Of a DNA stretch of 64,000 bases, positions 1 to 11,638 are shown one piece after another (the first letter of the stretch is position 1; each line of letters opens with the position of its first letter). The stretch comes from Xanthostigma xanthostigma (Eukaryota; Arthropoda; Insecta; Raphidioptera; Raphidiidae). Under the pieces are notes generated by a model. That model did no database searches and was not told the origin of the DNA. It saw only the letters and a program-made list of their open reading frames with translations. The stretch covers positions 45,540,001 to 45,604,000 of the forward strand of contig OY754466.1 of NCBI GenBank assembly GCA_963575645.1, given 5' to 3'. The position numbers and the translations under genes were made by a program.

Positions 1-200
1 TTAGGCCTAGTTTATATGAGAGGCGTTCAACGCGCGTTTACAATTTCTATACAATTTTATATAACTGTTTACATGATAACGCGCGTTCAACGCGCCACCA
101 ACGCGCGTTATCATGTAAACAGTTATATACAATTGTATAGAAACTGTAAACGCGCGTTGGGCTAACGCGAGTTGAACGCCTCTCATATAAACTAGGCCTT
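1..200. mobile_element. foldback MITE
   Basis: The whole 200 bases form one palindrome centred near 105, with GGCCTAGTTTATATGAGAGG at both ends in inverted orientation and several GCGCGTT blocks inside. It has no coding capacity. The left flank is cut by the window edge, so no target duplication can be read. Confidence 0.8.
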
Positions 201-459
201 ATCCATCACGATTAATTATAAACAACAATATTCACATGAATACACGAATAAAAACATGTAAACACTGTACAGCACTTGCCCGCATGACAGACTGACTATG
301 TGTTATAAATACTACACGGTCAGCTGATGCTAACCATGGGCGCCGCCATATTGGCCTTGGCTGCTCTACCGAGCGCCTACTACGAACGCCTTTCACATTA
401 CCCCTACTCCGCGGCCTTCTGTAATGCGACATGCAACAGACGGCACTTTAAAAAATACA

Positions 460-2060
460 TATATAAATGAATGTATGAAGATAATCTGTAGATTACAGAC
501 GCTCGACAACTAGAATTATTAACGTAAGTAGTAGTCTGCAGCAATAATAAATTAATGGATAATAAACATGATAACAAAATATGCATATTGCAAATTAGCG
601 ATATAAAAGTAGATAGATTATAGACGCTTGAAAGCTAAGGTAATTATCGGAATTATCCTGTGCAAAATTCCGTGCTTTTAGATCCACTGGTTTAGGCTGT
701 GGTGGTTTGTTAGTCAGGCAATGTTAGAGTTTTAATTAAGTAGATTTAACCACATTAGGGGATGAATTTTCAAAAATCCTTTCATAGTGCATACTTACTT
801 TATATAAGGAACTCCTGTGCTAAATTTCATGCTTCAAGAACCACCGGCTTAGACTGTGTATTGTACGGTCAGTCAATGTTAGAGTTTTTACTAAGTAGAT
901 TAACCCTCTTAGGGGATGAATTTTTACAAATATTTTCTTAGTGCTCACCTACGTTATATAAGGAACCCCTGTACAAAATTTTATGCATTTAGACCCACCG
1001 GTTTAGGTTGTACGTTGTCTGTTAGCCTTTTGAGGGACTTTTTTTTATTAAGAAATAAAGTGGAAATTGACATCAAAAACGTAAATATCAAAAATTTGCT
1101 ATCCGGCACCCAGAACCAGTTAGAGGTATTTATAGCGAATAGAACAAGACAAGCATAATTGCATAATAATTTTTTAACTCACACCACATTTTGCCGTCTT
1201 TAATGACAATGCAGTGTCCCCAAAACTTTTTATTTTCTGTTTCTTAACCTAGTGGGTTTTTCATTGAGCAGGCAATAATTGATAGATTTTGTCGAAGATC
1301 GTTTTAAAGACAGGTCTATACTCACGGTAATATGATTAGCATTGGTGAGAGTAGGCGCTGCAATCGGGAAAGCAAAGTAAAACAATTAAATAATTTTAGT
1401 GCAAAGAGATAAGAGCTTTGCTCATTTGTTCGTTATCGCCTGTTCTTTATCTTTCTACAAAAATCCAAATCACAGCGGCGCTTTCATGATTACCCCCACT
1501 CTGCCACAGTGTCTAGGTCTGTTTATACGACCGTGATCTAAAGTTATTTGTCCTAAATGACAAATTTAGACCGCTTACTTTAGCCGAAAGCTTGGTATAT
1601 TTGCTCAATGTATACCTACTATTTGCAATTAAAACTTTTAAACTTAACATTTCCGTTTGGATATATTTTTGTTTTGTTTTACAGAATTGTCCCAAACACC
1701 TGTCAATCCAGAGAATTTCCAGGAAGAATTACACTTGACAGGGAATAAAAGAGGAATTAATGTTTCAGGTTTTCAAGTCTAAATATTTAAAAACTGTAAA
1801 ATTACAGACGTGACCTCTTGATTTAGAACTGCAGATACGCGTTGTTCAACATTATGCAATATTTAAAAATTCGTCAGTAAATAATATAAACAAAAATGTA
1901 TCAGGCACACAGCTTATATACATAAACTAGCTATTACCCGCGACTTTGTCTGCGTGGAATTTATGTTTGTAAACTTGGTTGAATGTATACTATTTGCAGT
2001 TAGAATTTTAAAGCTTAACATTTCCCTTTGGATATATTTTTGTTTTGTTTTGCATAATTG
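460..2060 (+). repeat. left arm of a 7.7-kb inverted repeat structure
   Basis: This 1.6-kb arm recurs in reverse complement at about 6590-8180. It includes three roughly 155-base tandem units (starting near 659, 817 and 971) and the 'ACCCGCGACTTTGTCTGCG' block near 1936. A related stretch follows at 2040-2360, and the 1770-2070 part is present again in direct orientation at 3025-3350. No protein is encoded. Confidence 0.75.
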
Positions 2061-2427
2061 TACAAAATTGCATGCTTCTAGACCCATCGGTTTAGGCTGT
2101 GCGGTTCGGTCAATCAATGTTAGAGTTTTAACTAAGTAGATTACCCCCCCTAGGAGATGAATTTTCAAAAATCCTTTTTTAGTACACATCCACGTTATAT
2201 AAAGAACTGATGTGCAAAATTTCATTGCTCTAGACCTACCGGTTTTGGCTCGTAGTCTGTCAGCCTTAAGTAAAAGTGAAAAAAGTTTATTGACAAAACG
2301 TAAAAATCAGAAATTTGTTATCCGGATCCCAGAAGTATTTAAGAGGTATTTATTGCGAATAGAACATACTATAAAATAGCTGTTATCTAATTAATTCTAT
2401 TTTTAAAATTAAAACCCCTTCCACACT

Positions 2428-2764
2428 CAGGACCGGACTAACCCACTTTGACATTTTGGAAATCTGAAAAATAGTTGAAAAAAAGTAAATTCAAATGTCT
2501 TTTTTTGAGTGTACCTATAAAAGAATTCTAAATTATCGGAAAAATGAGTTTTTAATAAGAAGAAGCGAAAGAACACATTTTCTTTAGATTTTAGAATAAC
2601 AATAATATAACAAGTAATACATTTTTGTTTATTAGTTTATTGTACACAGTTGTACAACAGAAAAGTAAACTATCTTGTTAACAAATCTTTGCAAAATAAA
2701 CAGTTTGAACGGGTCTTCTAAAACCGGGCCCTAGACATTTGTCTATACCAATAATCCGGCCCTG
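2428..2764. mobile_element. hAT-like MITE, copy 1
   Basis: The ends are CAGGACCGGACTAA and, inverted, CAGGGCCGGATTAT. An eight-base flank is partly matched (TCCACACT and CCCACAGT). The interior is related to 3915-5619. Confidence 0.5.
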
Positions 2765-4159
2765 CCCACAGTATTGCAATGCAATATTATTTATTACATA
2801 ATAGTTTAAAAATTCGTCTTTGACAAAATATAAACAAGCAGGTATAATAATAATTAATTTGGTACCAAAACAGTTTTTTTTTCTTTGTTTTTTTGTAGAG
2901 ATTACAAATTTTAAGTTTAGATAAAAATATCAAAATATATCACTTCAGTGTTAAATCTATATAATTTACATAGCCATTGTGCATGCATAATAAGCTTGAT
3001 AAGGAAACAAAACAGTAATCAATGTTGCAGCTTTCCAAGTCTAAATATTTCAAAACTGTAAAATTACAGACACGACCTCTTTAGAACTGCAGTATACGCA
3101 CTATTCGACATTACGCAATCTTTAAAAATTCGTCAGTCAATAATATTATAAACACAAAAGTATCAGGCGCTAAGCTAAATAATAATTTTATATATAAACT
3201 AGCAGTTACCCGCGACTTCGTCCGCGTGGAATTTATGTTTGTATTCTTAGTATATTCGAATGTATACTATTTGCAGTTAGAGCTTTTAAGCTTAAAACCG
3301 TCTGTTTTGTTTTGCAGAATTGTCTCAAACACCTGTCAAGATTGAAGCACAATTTCTCTAAAAAAAGTGCTCAGTCTGGATCATGGGGCCCCATTATCTC
3401 AACGTACCCAGAGCCTCAAATAGGTTAAAGACGGCCCTGACCTTTCCAGAAAAACTTGGAACTGGTGTATCTATCTCCAATACGAGTGTACCTAAGGAAT
3501 GCGCTTGATAAAATCAGCGTGTGAATTTCAATAAGCGCACCGAATTTGAAAAGTTTCTGTGAGATTTTCCTTCATTCTGAAAAAATAATTTTGTATAATG
3601 AAACATGTTTTTATTTTATATATGAGACCTTAACGCGAATGAAGCCGAAGTATTAGCTCTAATTTTGAATTAAAAAGTCCTTCTTATACATAGTAAACAT
3701 TGAAATTGGATGAACTTAGAGAGATGTTTCGGTACGAAAACAACAATTTTATTAAAAATCTTCTTAAAATGGGACTTTTTAATATTCTGTTATCCGGCTT
3801 TCAGAACCTTTTAAGAGGTATTTTGTCGGTAGGAAACTAAAATGAACTAGAGGTCGAACTTAGAGGTCGAACTAGTAATATAAAATATGTTTACTTAATA
3901 CCGATCTGGTGTGTCAGGGCCTGACTAACCCATTAGACATGAATTTGCTGTGAAATAGGAGTAAAAATTATTAATAACTACAATTTGTACCAAAATTTAC
4001 TATTTTTCTCAGTTGAGTCCTTTTTGAAATCTAAAAAATAGTTGAAAAAAATGAATTCAAATATTTCTCTTTATTAATATAGGTATAAAAAGAATACTAA
4101 ATTATCAAAAAATTAGTTTTTTATAAGAACATATGCCCTTTAGATTAAAAAAAAACATA

Positions 4160-4390
4160 TATAAAATAAAATATAGTTTAAAAAAAACTAAAAAACACGC
4201 TTTATATCGGACTAAAAAGTAAAAAATAATTGTTTTAAAATAAGCTTAAAAAGCGTGGGGCGCTTTGTTCCACATTTTCGTACATCGAGCGCCCAACGCT
4301 TTTTAAGCTTATTTTAAAACAATTATTTTTTACTTTTTAGTCCGATATAAAGCGTGTTTTTTAGTTTTTTTTAAACTATATTTTATTTTT
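4160..4390. repeat. inverted repeat with 'ataaagcgtg' motifs
   Basis: Arms of about 98 bases (4160-4258 and 4293-4390) around a short loop. A diverged relative lies at 25115-25440. Confidence 0.75.
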
Positions 4391-4401
4391 CACTTTTTAG
4401 T

Positions 4402-4956
4402 GAGGATCTATAAAAGAATTTATTAATCCTGGGGGTCCTAATAAGGATAATGGGAAACTGTTATCAAATTATTGCATTGTCATCGGTCCTTGATACGTAT
4501 GCAAAGTTTCAAATTAATCAGACTTCGGTAAATTGGTGAAAATTATGCTCAAAGATTCCGTTACGGACATACATACATAGTTACAACCCAAACTAATATA
4601 AAGCGTTTAATAATAAGGATAATGGGAAACTGTTATCAAATTATTGCATTGTCATCGGTCCTTGATACGTATGCAAAGTTTCAAATTAATCAGACTTCGG
4701 GAAATTGGTGAAAATAAAGCGTTTACTACAGAGGATCTATAAAAGAATTTATTAATCCTGGGGGTCCTAATAAGGATAATGGGAAACTGTTATCAAATTA
4801 TTGCATTGTCATCGGTCCTTGATACGTATGCAAAGTTTCAAATTAATCAGACTTCGGGAAATTGGTGAAAATTATGCTCAAAGATTCCGTTACGGTAGTT
4901 AGTTACATACATACATACATAGTTAGTTACAACCCAAGCTAATATAAAGCGTTTAA
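4402..4956 (+). repeat. tandem repeat, about 205-base unit, 2.5 copies
   Basis: Units start near 4402, 4610 (internally shortened) and 4732, each ending with ATATAAAGCGTTTA or a shorter form. The unit contains GGGGGTCCTAATAAGGATAA and a run of CATA repeats near its end. The copies are nearly identical, so the expansion is recent. Confidence 0.8.
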
Positions 4957-4997
4957 AAAGCAATACATTTATGCTTATTTGCTTATTATACACAATA

Positions 4998-5492
4998 GGT
5001 CATATGCATGATTTTTTTTCATATTTTTAATAGATTATTTAGTCAACCATAATACGGAAAAAAATTGATAATCATTTAAAAATGTAATATTATCATAAGA
5101 AAAAAAATATTAAATTCCACATTCAAAAATAGACAGTTTAAACAATCGGCCATGTTCGCGGGCTTATGTGACGCCATGATATACATGCATGCCAACCTTG
5201 ATGTCATATTGTCAATGTTCTAAATGAAGTTTATTTGTTGTTTTCTCTAAATACTGACATAATCTTACTGTGAGACGACACAGTCGTCATGAAAACTGTT
5301 GTTGATATATACTCTGACGTCACGATGCGTTTTGAAAATTCGAAAATAGCGCTTATTTTCTACATTCCTTTTTTATTATTTGTATTTTTTTCAGTGATTA
5401 GATTAATAAAATAACCATTACGTTATGATCAAGAACTAAAATATATTTCGAAATAAAAATTTTAACCAATTTGGAGTTTTATGCATATGACC
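4998..5492 (+). mobile_element. TA-flanked MITE 'GGTCATATGCAT', copy 1
   Basis: 495 bases with inverted ends GGTCATATGCAT and a TA on each side, as in Tc1/mariner-type insertions. It is non-coding. Related copies lie at 19735-20232 (inverted) and 61600-62040 (left end missing). Confidence 0.8.
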
Positions 5493-5891
5493 TATTGTTC
5501 AACAGAAAAATAATCTATCTTATTTTCAAATCTTTTCAAAACAGGCAGCTTGACCGGATCCTTCTAAAAACCGGGCCTTAGACATTTGTTTCATTTGTCT
5601 ATGAGATAATCCGGCCCTGCCTACAGTAATCCAATAAATAATATCTTTAAAGAATTACATAATCTAAAACTGAATGCAGAATAGATATTTGGATTCATGA
5701 TTGCCTGATACTTCTACAAGACTATGAAATAAAATTATTTCTCAAGCATCGATACCTCCTTAACGCTTCTGGAGGCTGAATAACAATTTTTCAAATACGA
5801 TGAAATAGCCTTTTTACGATCAAAACACATATTTTTTCGTATATTTTCTACACATACAAAGTACGGAATACAGTGGTGACTGGTGGCCTTG

Positions 5892-5905
5892 GGGGGGGGG
5901 GGGGT
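5892..5905 (+). repeat. poly-G run
   Basis: About 14 G in a row in an otherwise AT-rich region. Similar tracts occur near 15165, 15373, 40038, 45092 and 45502. Confidence 0.8.
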
Positions 5906-6078
5906 GGCGAGCAGGGCACTCGCTCAGGACCTCGTTCTAACAGGAGCCCCGCCCAACAACCCGAATAGAAAAAAAATTCAAGAATCCCAGCGAAATATAT
6001 ATTTTTGTATAAGATATTAAATTGTACTCAAAAAAATATAGTATACCTAGATGTTCTATTTTTTTTTTTCGCTTTGTA

Positions 6079-6430
6079 ACTAGAGTTCCGTACCTGAAAA
6101 GGAAAAAAGGAACGTTATAGCATCACTTCTCTGTCCGTCTGTTTACCTGTCTCAGGAACGCGTGGAGGTATCAAGCTGAAATTAATATCAAATACTCAGG
6201 TCTGCAATCCCTTGGAGCTGTGAAAAAATCAAATTTCTAAGTCAACGCAATCAAGAGATACGGCCGTCTATGCCGCATACTTTGACACTTGCAAGGGAAT
6301 AAAAACCTATAGGGGTACTTCCCGTTGATCTAGAATCATGACATTTAGCAAGAAGCAATGTCTCTTATAGAGTTATAGCACAAATATAAAGGGAAAATCC
6401 GAATACCGTAAATCATTTGTAGTTAGAGAG
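6079..6430 (+). repeat. lepidopteran 'gttccgta' dispersed repeat, copy 1
   Basis: Matches 28157-28490 over about 350 bases, with GTGGAGGTATCAAG and TACTTCCCGTTGA blocks. I recognise it as a repeat found across Lepidoptera. Its class is not clear from this window. Confidence 0.7.
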
Positions 6431-6589
6431 CACTAAGAAAGGATTTTTGAAAATCCATCCTTTAAGGGGGTTCATCTACTTAGTTAAAACTCTTAACAAT
6501 CCTGGGCACATTAGGATAATGGGCCCCCTATGACGTTAACAGAGCCCTGTTTTTTATTATAGAGAATAAAACATTGTGCTTCTATCTTA

Positions 6590-8180
6590 AAATTGTTGAC
6601 AGAGGTGTTTGTGACAATTCTGCAAAACAAAACAAAAATATATCAAGCTCCAACTGCAAATAGTATACATTCAACCAAGCTTCAAACATAAATTCCACGC
6701 AGACGAAGTCGCAGGTAACAGCTAGTTTTGTATAAAAGCTGTTTGCCTGATACATTATTGTTTAATATTGACTGACGAATTTTTAAAGATTGCGTAATGT
6801 CGAACACCGCGTATCTGCAGTACTAAATCAAGAGGTCACGTCTGTAATTTTAGAGTTTTTAAATATTTAGGCTTGAAAAGCTGAAACAATTAATTCCTCT
6901 TTTATTTTCTTGTCAAGTGTAATTCTTCCTGGAAATTCTCTGGATTGACAGGTGTTTGGGACAACTCTGTAAAACAAAACAAAAATATATCCAAACGGAA
7001 ATGTTAAGTTTAAAAGTTTTAATTGCAAATAGTATACATTGGGCAAATTACCAAGCTTTCGGCTAATATAGTAAGCGGTCTAAAGACATTTAGGACAAAT
7101 AACTTTAGATCACGGTCGTATAAACAGACCTAAGACTGGGGGTATCAATAAGAGCGCCGCTGTGATTCGGATTTTTGTAGAAAGATAAAGAACAGGCGAT
7201 AACGAACAAATGAGCAAAGCTCTTATCTCTTTGCACTAAAATTATTTAATTGTTTTACTTTGCTTTCCCGATTGCAGCGTTCTACCCTAATCGATGCTAA
7301 TCATATTACCGTGAGTATAGACCTGCCTTTAAAACGATCTTAGAGAAAATCTATCAATTATTGCCTACTCAAAGAAAAATCCACGAGGTTCAGAAACTGA
7401 AAATAAAAAAGTTTTGGAGGCACTGCATTGTCATTAGAGACTACAATATTTGGTGTGAGTAAAAAAATTATTATGCAATTATGCTTTGTCTTGTTCTATT
7501 CGCTATAAATACCTCTTAACTGGTTCTGGGTGCCGGATAGCAAATTTTTGATATTGTTACGTTTTTGGCAAATATGTCAATTTCCACTTTATTTCTTAAT
7601 AAAAAAAGTCTAAAGGCTAACGGACAACGTACAACCTAAACCGGTGGGTCTAAATGCATAAAATTTTGCACAGGGGTTCCTTATATAACGTAGGTGATCA
7701 CTAAGAAAAGATTTTTGAAAATTCATCCCCTAAGGTGGTTAATCTACTTAGTTAAAACTCTAACATTGACTGACCGTACAACACACAGTCTAAATCGGTG
7801 GTTTTTGAAGCATGAAATTTAGCACAGGAGTTTATATAAAGTAAGTATGCACCATGAAAGGATTTTTGAAAATTCATCCCCTAATGTGGTTAAATCTACT
7901 TAATTAAAACTCTAACATTGCCTGACTAACAGACCACCACAGCCTATATCAGTGGGTCTAAAACCACGAAATTTTGATCAGGATAATTTCGATAATTACC
8001 TAAGCTTTCAAGCGTCTATAATCTGTCTACTTTTAATCGTTAATTTGCAATATGCATATTTTGTTATCATGTTTATTATCCATTAATTTATTATTGCTGC
8101 AGACTACTACTGACGTTAATAATTCTAGTTATCGAGCGTCTGTAATCTACAGATTATCTTCATACATTCATTTATATATT
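6590..8180 (-). repeat. right arm of the 7.7-kb inverted repeat structure
   Basis: Reverse complement of 460-2060 with scattered differences, covering the same order of blocks: the 155-base units near 7640-7980, the central 'gcgccgctgtgatt' block near 7150 and the terminal part at 8000-8180. Confidence 0.75.
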
Positions 8181-8367
8181 ATTTATTTATTTATAAATGA
8201 TAGAATATAAAATATGTATTTTAAAGACAATATAAATACCCTTTTACTGAGCTCAGATCTATCTATATCCACTTTATATAGAGTATAGATTATAGACGCT
8301 AGACAGCTGAGGTCATTCCAGAAAAGCACTTCGAACGGGTTTATCTTCAAAAGTATATTTATCTTCA

Positions 8368-9290
8368 AATAGTATACATTGGGCAAATTACCAAGCTTAC
8401 GGCTAATATAGTAAGCGGTCTAAATTTGACATTTAGGACAAATAACTTTAGATCACGGTCGTATAAACAGACCTAAGAGTGGGGGTAATCATAAGAGCGC
8501 CGCTGTGATTTGGATTTTTGTAGAAAGATAAAGAACAGGCGATAACGAACAAATGAGCAAAGCTCTTATCTCTTTGCACTAAAATTATTTAATTGTTTTA
8601 CTTTGCTTTCCCGATTGCAGCGTTCTACCCTCATCGATGCTAATCATATTACCGTGGGTATAGACCTGCCTTTAAAACGATCTTAGAGAAAATCTATCAA
8701 TTATTGCCTACTCAAAGAAAAATCCACGAGGTTCAAAAACTGAAAATAAAAAAAAGTTTTGGAGGCACTGCATTGTCATTATAGACGACAATATTTGGTG
8801 TGAGTATAAAAACTGTTATGCAACTATGTTTTGTCTTTTTCTATTTACTATAAATACCTCTTAACGGTTCTGGGTGCTGGATAGCAAATTTTTGATATTT
8901 ACGTTTATGGCAAATATGTCAATTTTTCCACTTTATTTCTTAATAAGAAAAGTCCCTCTAAAGCTAACCAGACAACGCACAGCCTAAGCCGGTGGGTATA
9001 AATGCATGAAATTTTGTACAGGGGTTCCTTATACAACGTAGGTGAGCACTAAAAAAAGATTTTTGAAAATTCATTCCCTAAGGTGGTTAATCTACTTAGT
9101 TAAAACTTTAATACTGGACTGACGTACAACTCACATCCTAAACCGGTGGATCTACAAGCATGAAATTTTGCCTACAAGTCCCCAATATGGCGTAAGTGAG
9201 CACTAAGAAAGGATTTTTGTAAATTAATCCCCTTAAGGGGCTAATCTACTTTAACACTGACTTACTGACGGACAACGCATAGCCTCTATG
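8368..9290 (-). repeat. partial direct duplicate of the right arm
   Basis: It repeats 7029 to about 7980 in the same orientation with few differences in the first 400 bases, and more further on. The copies start 1.34 kb apart, so a segmental duplication or a second insertion of the same element is likely. Confidence 0.7.
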
Positions 9291-9640
9291 TGCAAAAGAA
9301 CGAATGGGGGGAGGGACATTAGTACGCACGTTCATCTTGGTTTACCGAGACGAATGTTGTGTCCAAATTTCATGATGATCGGAGTTACTGTTCAAAAGTT
9401 TTTGTCGGACGGACAAATTTTGAGTTATATTTTGCAGCATTTTTTATTGATGCTCCACTCCTATTGGTCGTAGCGTGATATTATATAGGCTATAGCCTAC
9501 CTTGATAAATGATCTATCTAACAAAAAAAAAATTTTCAATTCGATCCTGAGATTAGCGCGTTCAACCAAACAAACAAACACTTCAGGTTTATGTATTGTA
9601 TAGGTGCGTTGGATTAAACGGAAATATAATGTGCCATTTA
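9290..9640. repeat. lepidopteran dispersed repeats 'caaaagaacgaatggg' and 'ggtcgtagcgtgat'
   Basis: 9290-9440 matches 59385-59535. 9450-9590 matches 42655-42800, including TTAGCGCGTTCAACCAAACA. Both blocks are common in moth and butterfly genomes in my recollection. The short open frames here are spurious. Confidence 0.7.
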
Positions 9641-9659
9641 GTTTATGCAAAATAGGACC

Positions 9660-10440
9660 ATTCTACGTATTTTTTCCGCCTGTTAAAATTCAGGATGTAT
9701 ACCCCAAAATTCACAATCGTAAAATTTGAGGGTCTACGCGTATTATTGCGAATTTTTCATTCGGACAATTTGCGATTTTGCAATGCTACCGGTAGTCTCA
9801 TTGCTCTATTTTTTGCAATTTAGACAAGTGTTAACAAATCATAACTTTTCATCGAAAAAAAGTTTTTAATCATACTATATTTAATTAAACTAAAATAAAC
9901 AATAAGCATATCAAATGTAATTTCATCCCTTCCATTGGTCCCTTCAATTCCTGCCACCTTTTAGATTAGGAATCAATAAGAGTACTAATTCAAAATTTTA
10001 AACAGTTTATTAAAAACTCAATAATTATAAATATTATAATTCGATTGTTGTCTTAGATTAAAATTAAAATGTAACTTAAATTAGATACAAGAAACTGAAT
10101 AAAACTCCAGTTAAGTAAAAATTGGTAGTTTTACTTTCTTAATAATTGCTATTTTCATCAATAATTTGAGGAGATAAAAATATACTGTAGAATCTCTACA
10201 ATCCGGCGTTACGGGCTGCTTCAAGAGTGCACATATTTTTAAATTTATATGTTGTTTTGTAATAAAAACAATATGGGATTTTACTTTATCATCGGCCATC
10301 TGCTTAGCATTTCAGTGAACTAGCCTATGCATTGCGCGCTATTTTGTAAATATTTATTGTTTACATTATGGAAGTTACACACGTCATTGAAATGCTAAAG
10401 AAGAAGCATGATATGTGTTGTGCAGTACTTAATGGTGCCA
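9660..10440. other. AT-rich stretch, nothing recognised
   Basis: I see no supported gene, repeat boundary or RNA here. Confidence 0.5.
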
Positions 10441-10443
10441 GTA

Positions 10444-10789
10444 GATCAAGTGTATAGTACGCGTCACGGATCTAAAAGGTTCGGAAGTTAGTCACAAACA
10501 GCGTCGCAAAGCCACATTTTAGAGCCGTTGATACTCCCACCACCTCTTAGCTACCTGCACGGAACGAGCGCTCGTCGGTGATTGGCCGTGATCGCTCGTT
10601 GCCTTTGTCACTTGTCGCTTTCCTGCTTTAAAGTACAGTCGAGTACGCTATTGTCAAGTTGTTATTGTTATTTTAGTTTTGTTGAGTTGCGAGTTTGTAG
10701 TTTTTCAACAGACTGTACAAGCGCAAGTCTGCATTCGCATCCAACTTCCGAGCCTTTTAGATTCGTGACGCGTACTATACACGTTGATC
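10444..10789. mobile_element. TA-flanked MITE with about 48-base terminal inverted repeats
   Basis: The ends read GATCAAGTGTATAGTACGCG and, inverted, GATCAACGTGTATAGTACGC, each next to TA. 346 bases and richer in GC than its surroundings (CGCTCGTCGG, GATTGGCCG). The single copy in the window is non-coding. Confidence 0.8.
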
Positions 10790-11402
10790 TATATGTATAA
10801 AAGGTCAAACCACTTGAGCTAAAAACTGGAAATGTGTACATTAGGTTCCTTTTATGACGTAAGCACCCGCTAAGAAGGGACTGTTTTAAAATCGCATCTT
10901 AAGGGAGTGAAAATGGGATGTAAAAGTTTCTGATAAAATAGCCATATTTCAAAAATCATTAAAAATAAGCAAACCCTTGTATCAAATAAATAAATTGAAA
11001 AGTGGCAGCTGTTAACTGATTATACACCGCTGATGTCAAATTTCTGTTTCAAAGACGTTTGCATGCAGAAAGCTATAACGTTAACCTTATCACTGCAGAT
11101 GATTCTGCTACATTTTACGAAGTGACCAATACTCGCCATTTTTTCCCGAAATAAAATTGGGACAGTTATTGTCAACGACGAAAATATCGGAAGTAAAAAA
11201 TATTGACACCAAAACTACAACCAGAAATGAGAGATTGGACGTCTTCTCCTCCGATATTCATAATTGCTTTTTTCCGCCAATTTATATACTAATTCAGTCC
11301 AAAATAAAACAATAATAAATTATTATTCATGAAATAAAATTAACGACCAGTATTTTTCAGACTTTCTTTTTAAATTTATATTAATGACGTTTCGGTCCAA
11401 AT

Positions 11403-11408
11403 TTTATT
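11403..11408 (-). terminator. possible poly(A) signal of the nrf-6-like gene
   Basis: AATAAA on the minus strand about 45 bases after the stop codon. It lies within a copy of the GAAACGTC hairpin motif, so the repeat may have supplied the signal. Only transcript ends could confirm use. Confidence 0.4.
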
Positions 11409-11452
11409 TCATGATCAGAATCAGACGTTAAAACATAAAATTATTAATCATC

Positions 11453-11638
11453 TTATGCTGAAGATATAGTTGGAACGGTGTTTGTCGCAGTTTCTTGATT
11501 ATTTGGCATTTCTTGATCTTTTGGCTTCTTTCCACTTGTAGTCAATCTCAGTAGTAGAACAACGGGTGTTTCGAACAGCAGCGAAAATGCAAAGGCGCAA
11601 ATGTAAGTACAGAACAGCGTACCCAAAAATGTTAAGCC
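11453..11638 (-). CDS. nrf-6: nrf-6-like coding exon 11 (residues 682-742 and stop)
   Basis: Acceptor TTTTCAG. The peptide GLTFLGTLFCTYICAFAFSL is the last membrane helix, followed by the family's 'FE.P...L' motif (FETPVVLLLRL) and a hydrophilic cytoplasmic tail rich in Lys, Gln and Asn ending TISSA and TAA. Confidence 0.93.
   Translation of the reverse strand, partial: GLTFLGTLFCTYICAFAFSLLFETPVVLLLRLTTSGKKPKDQEMPNNQETATNTVPTISSA

Larger units (their letters stand above)
3915..5619. mobile_element. hAT-like MITE, copy 2, split by two later insertions
   Basis: Outer parts match 2428-2764 (CAGGGCCTGACTAA at the start, CCGGCCCTG at the end). The copy is interrupted by the block at about 4150-4965 and by a TA-flanked MITE at 4998-5492. 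Confidence 0.5.

Noticed and set aside
460-8180. LTR retrotransposon
   Set aside because: The long terminal copies are inverted, not direct, and no gag, pol or primer site is visible.
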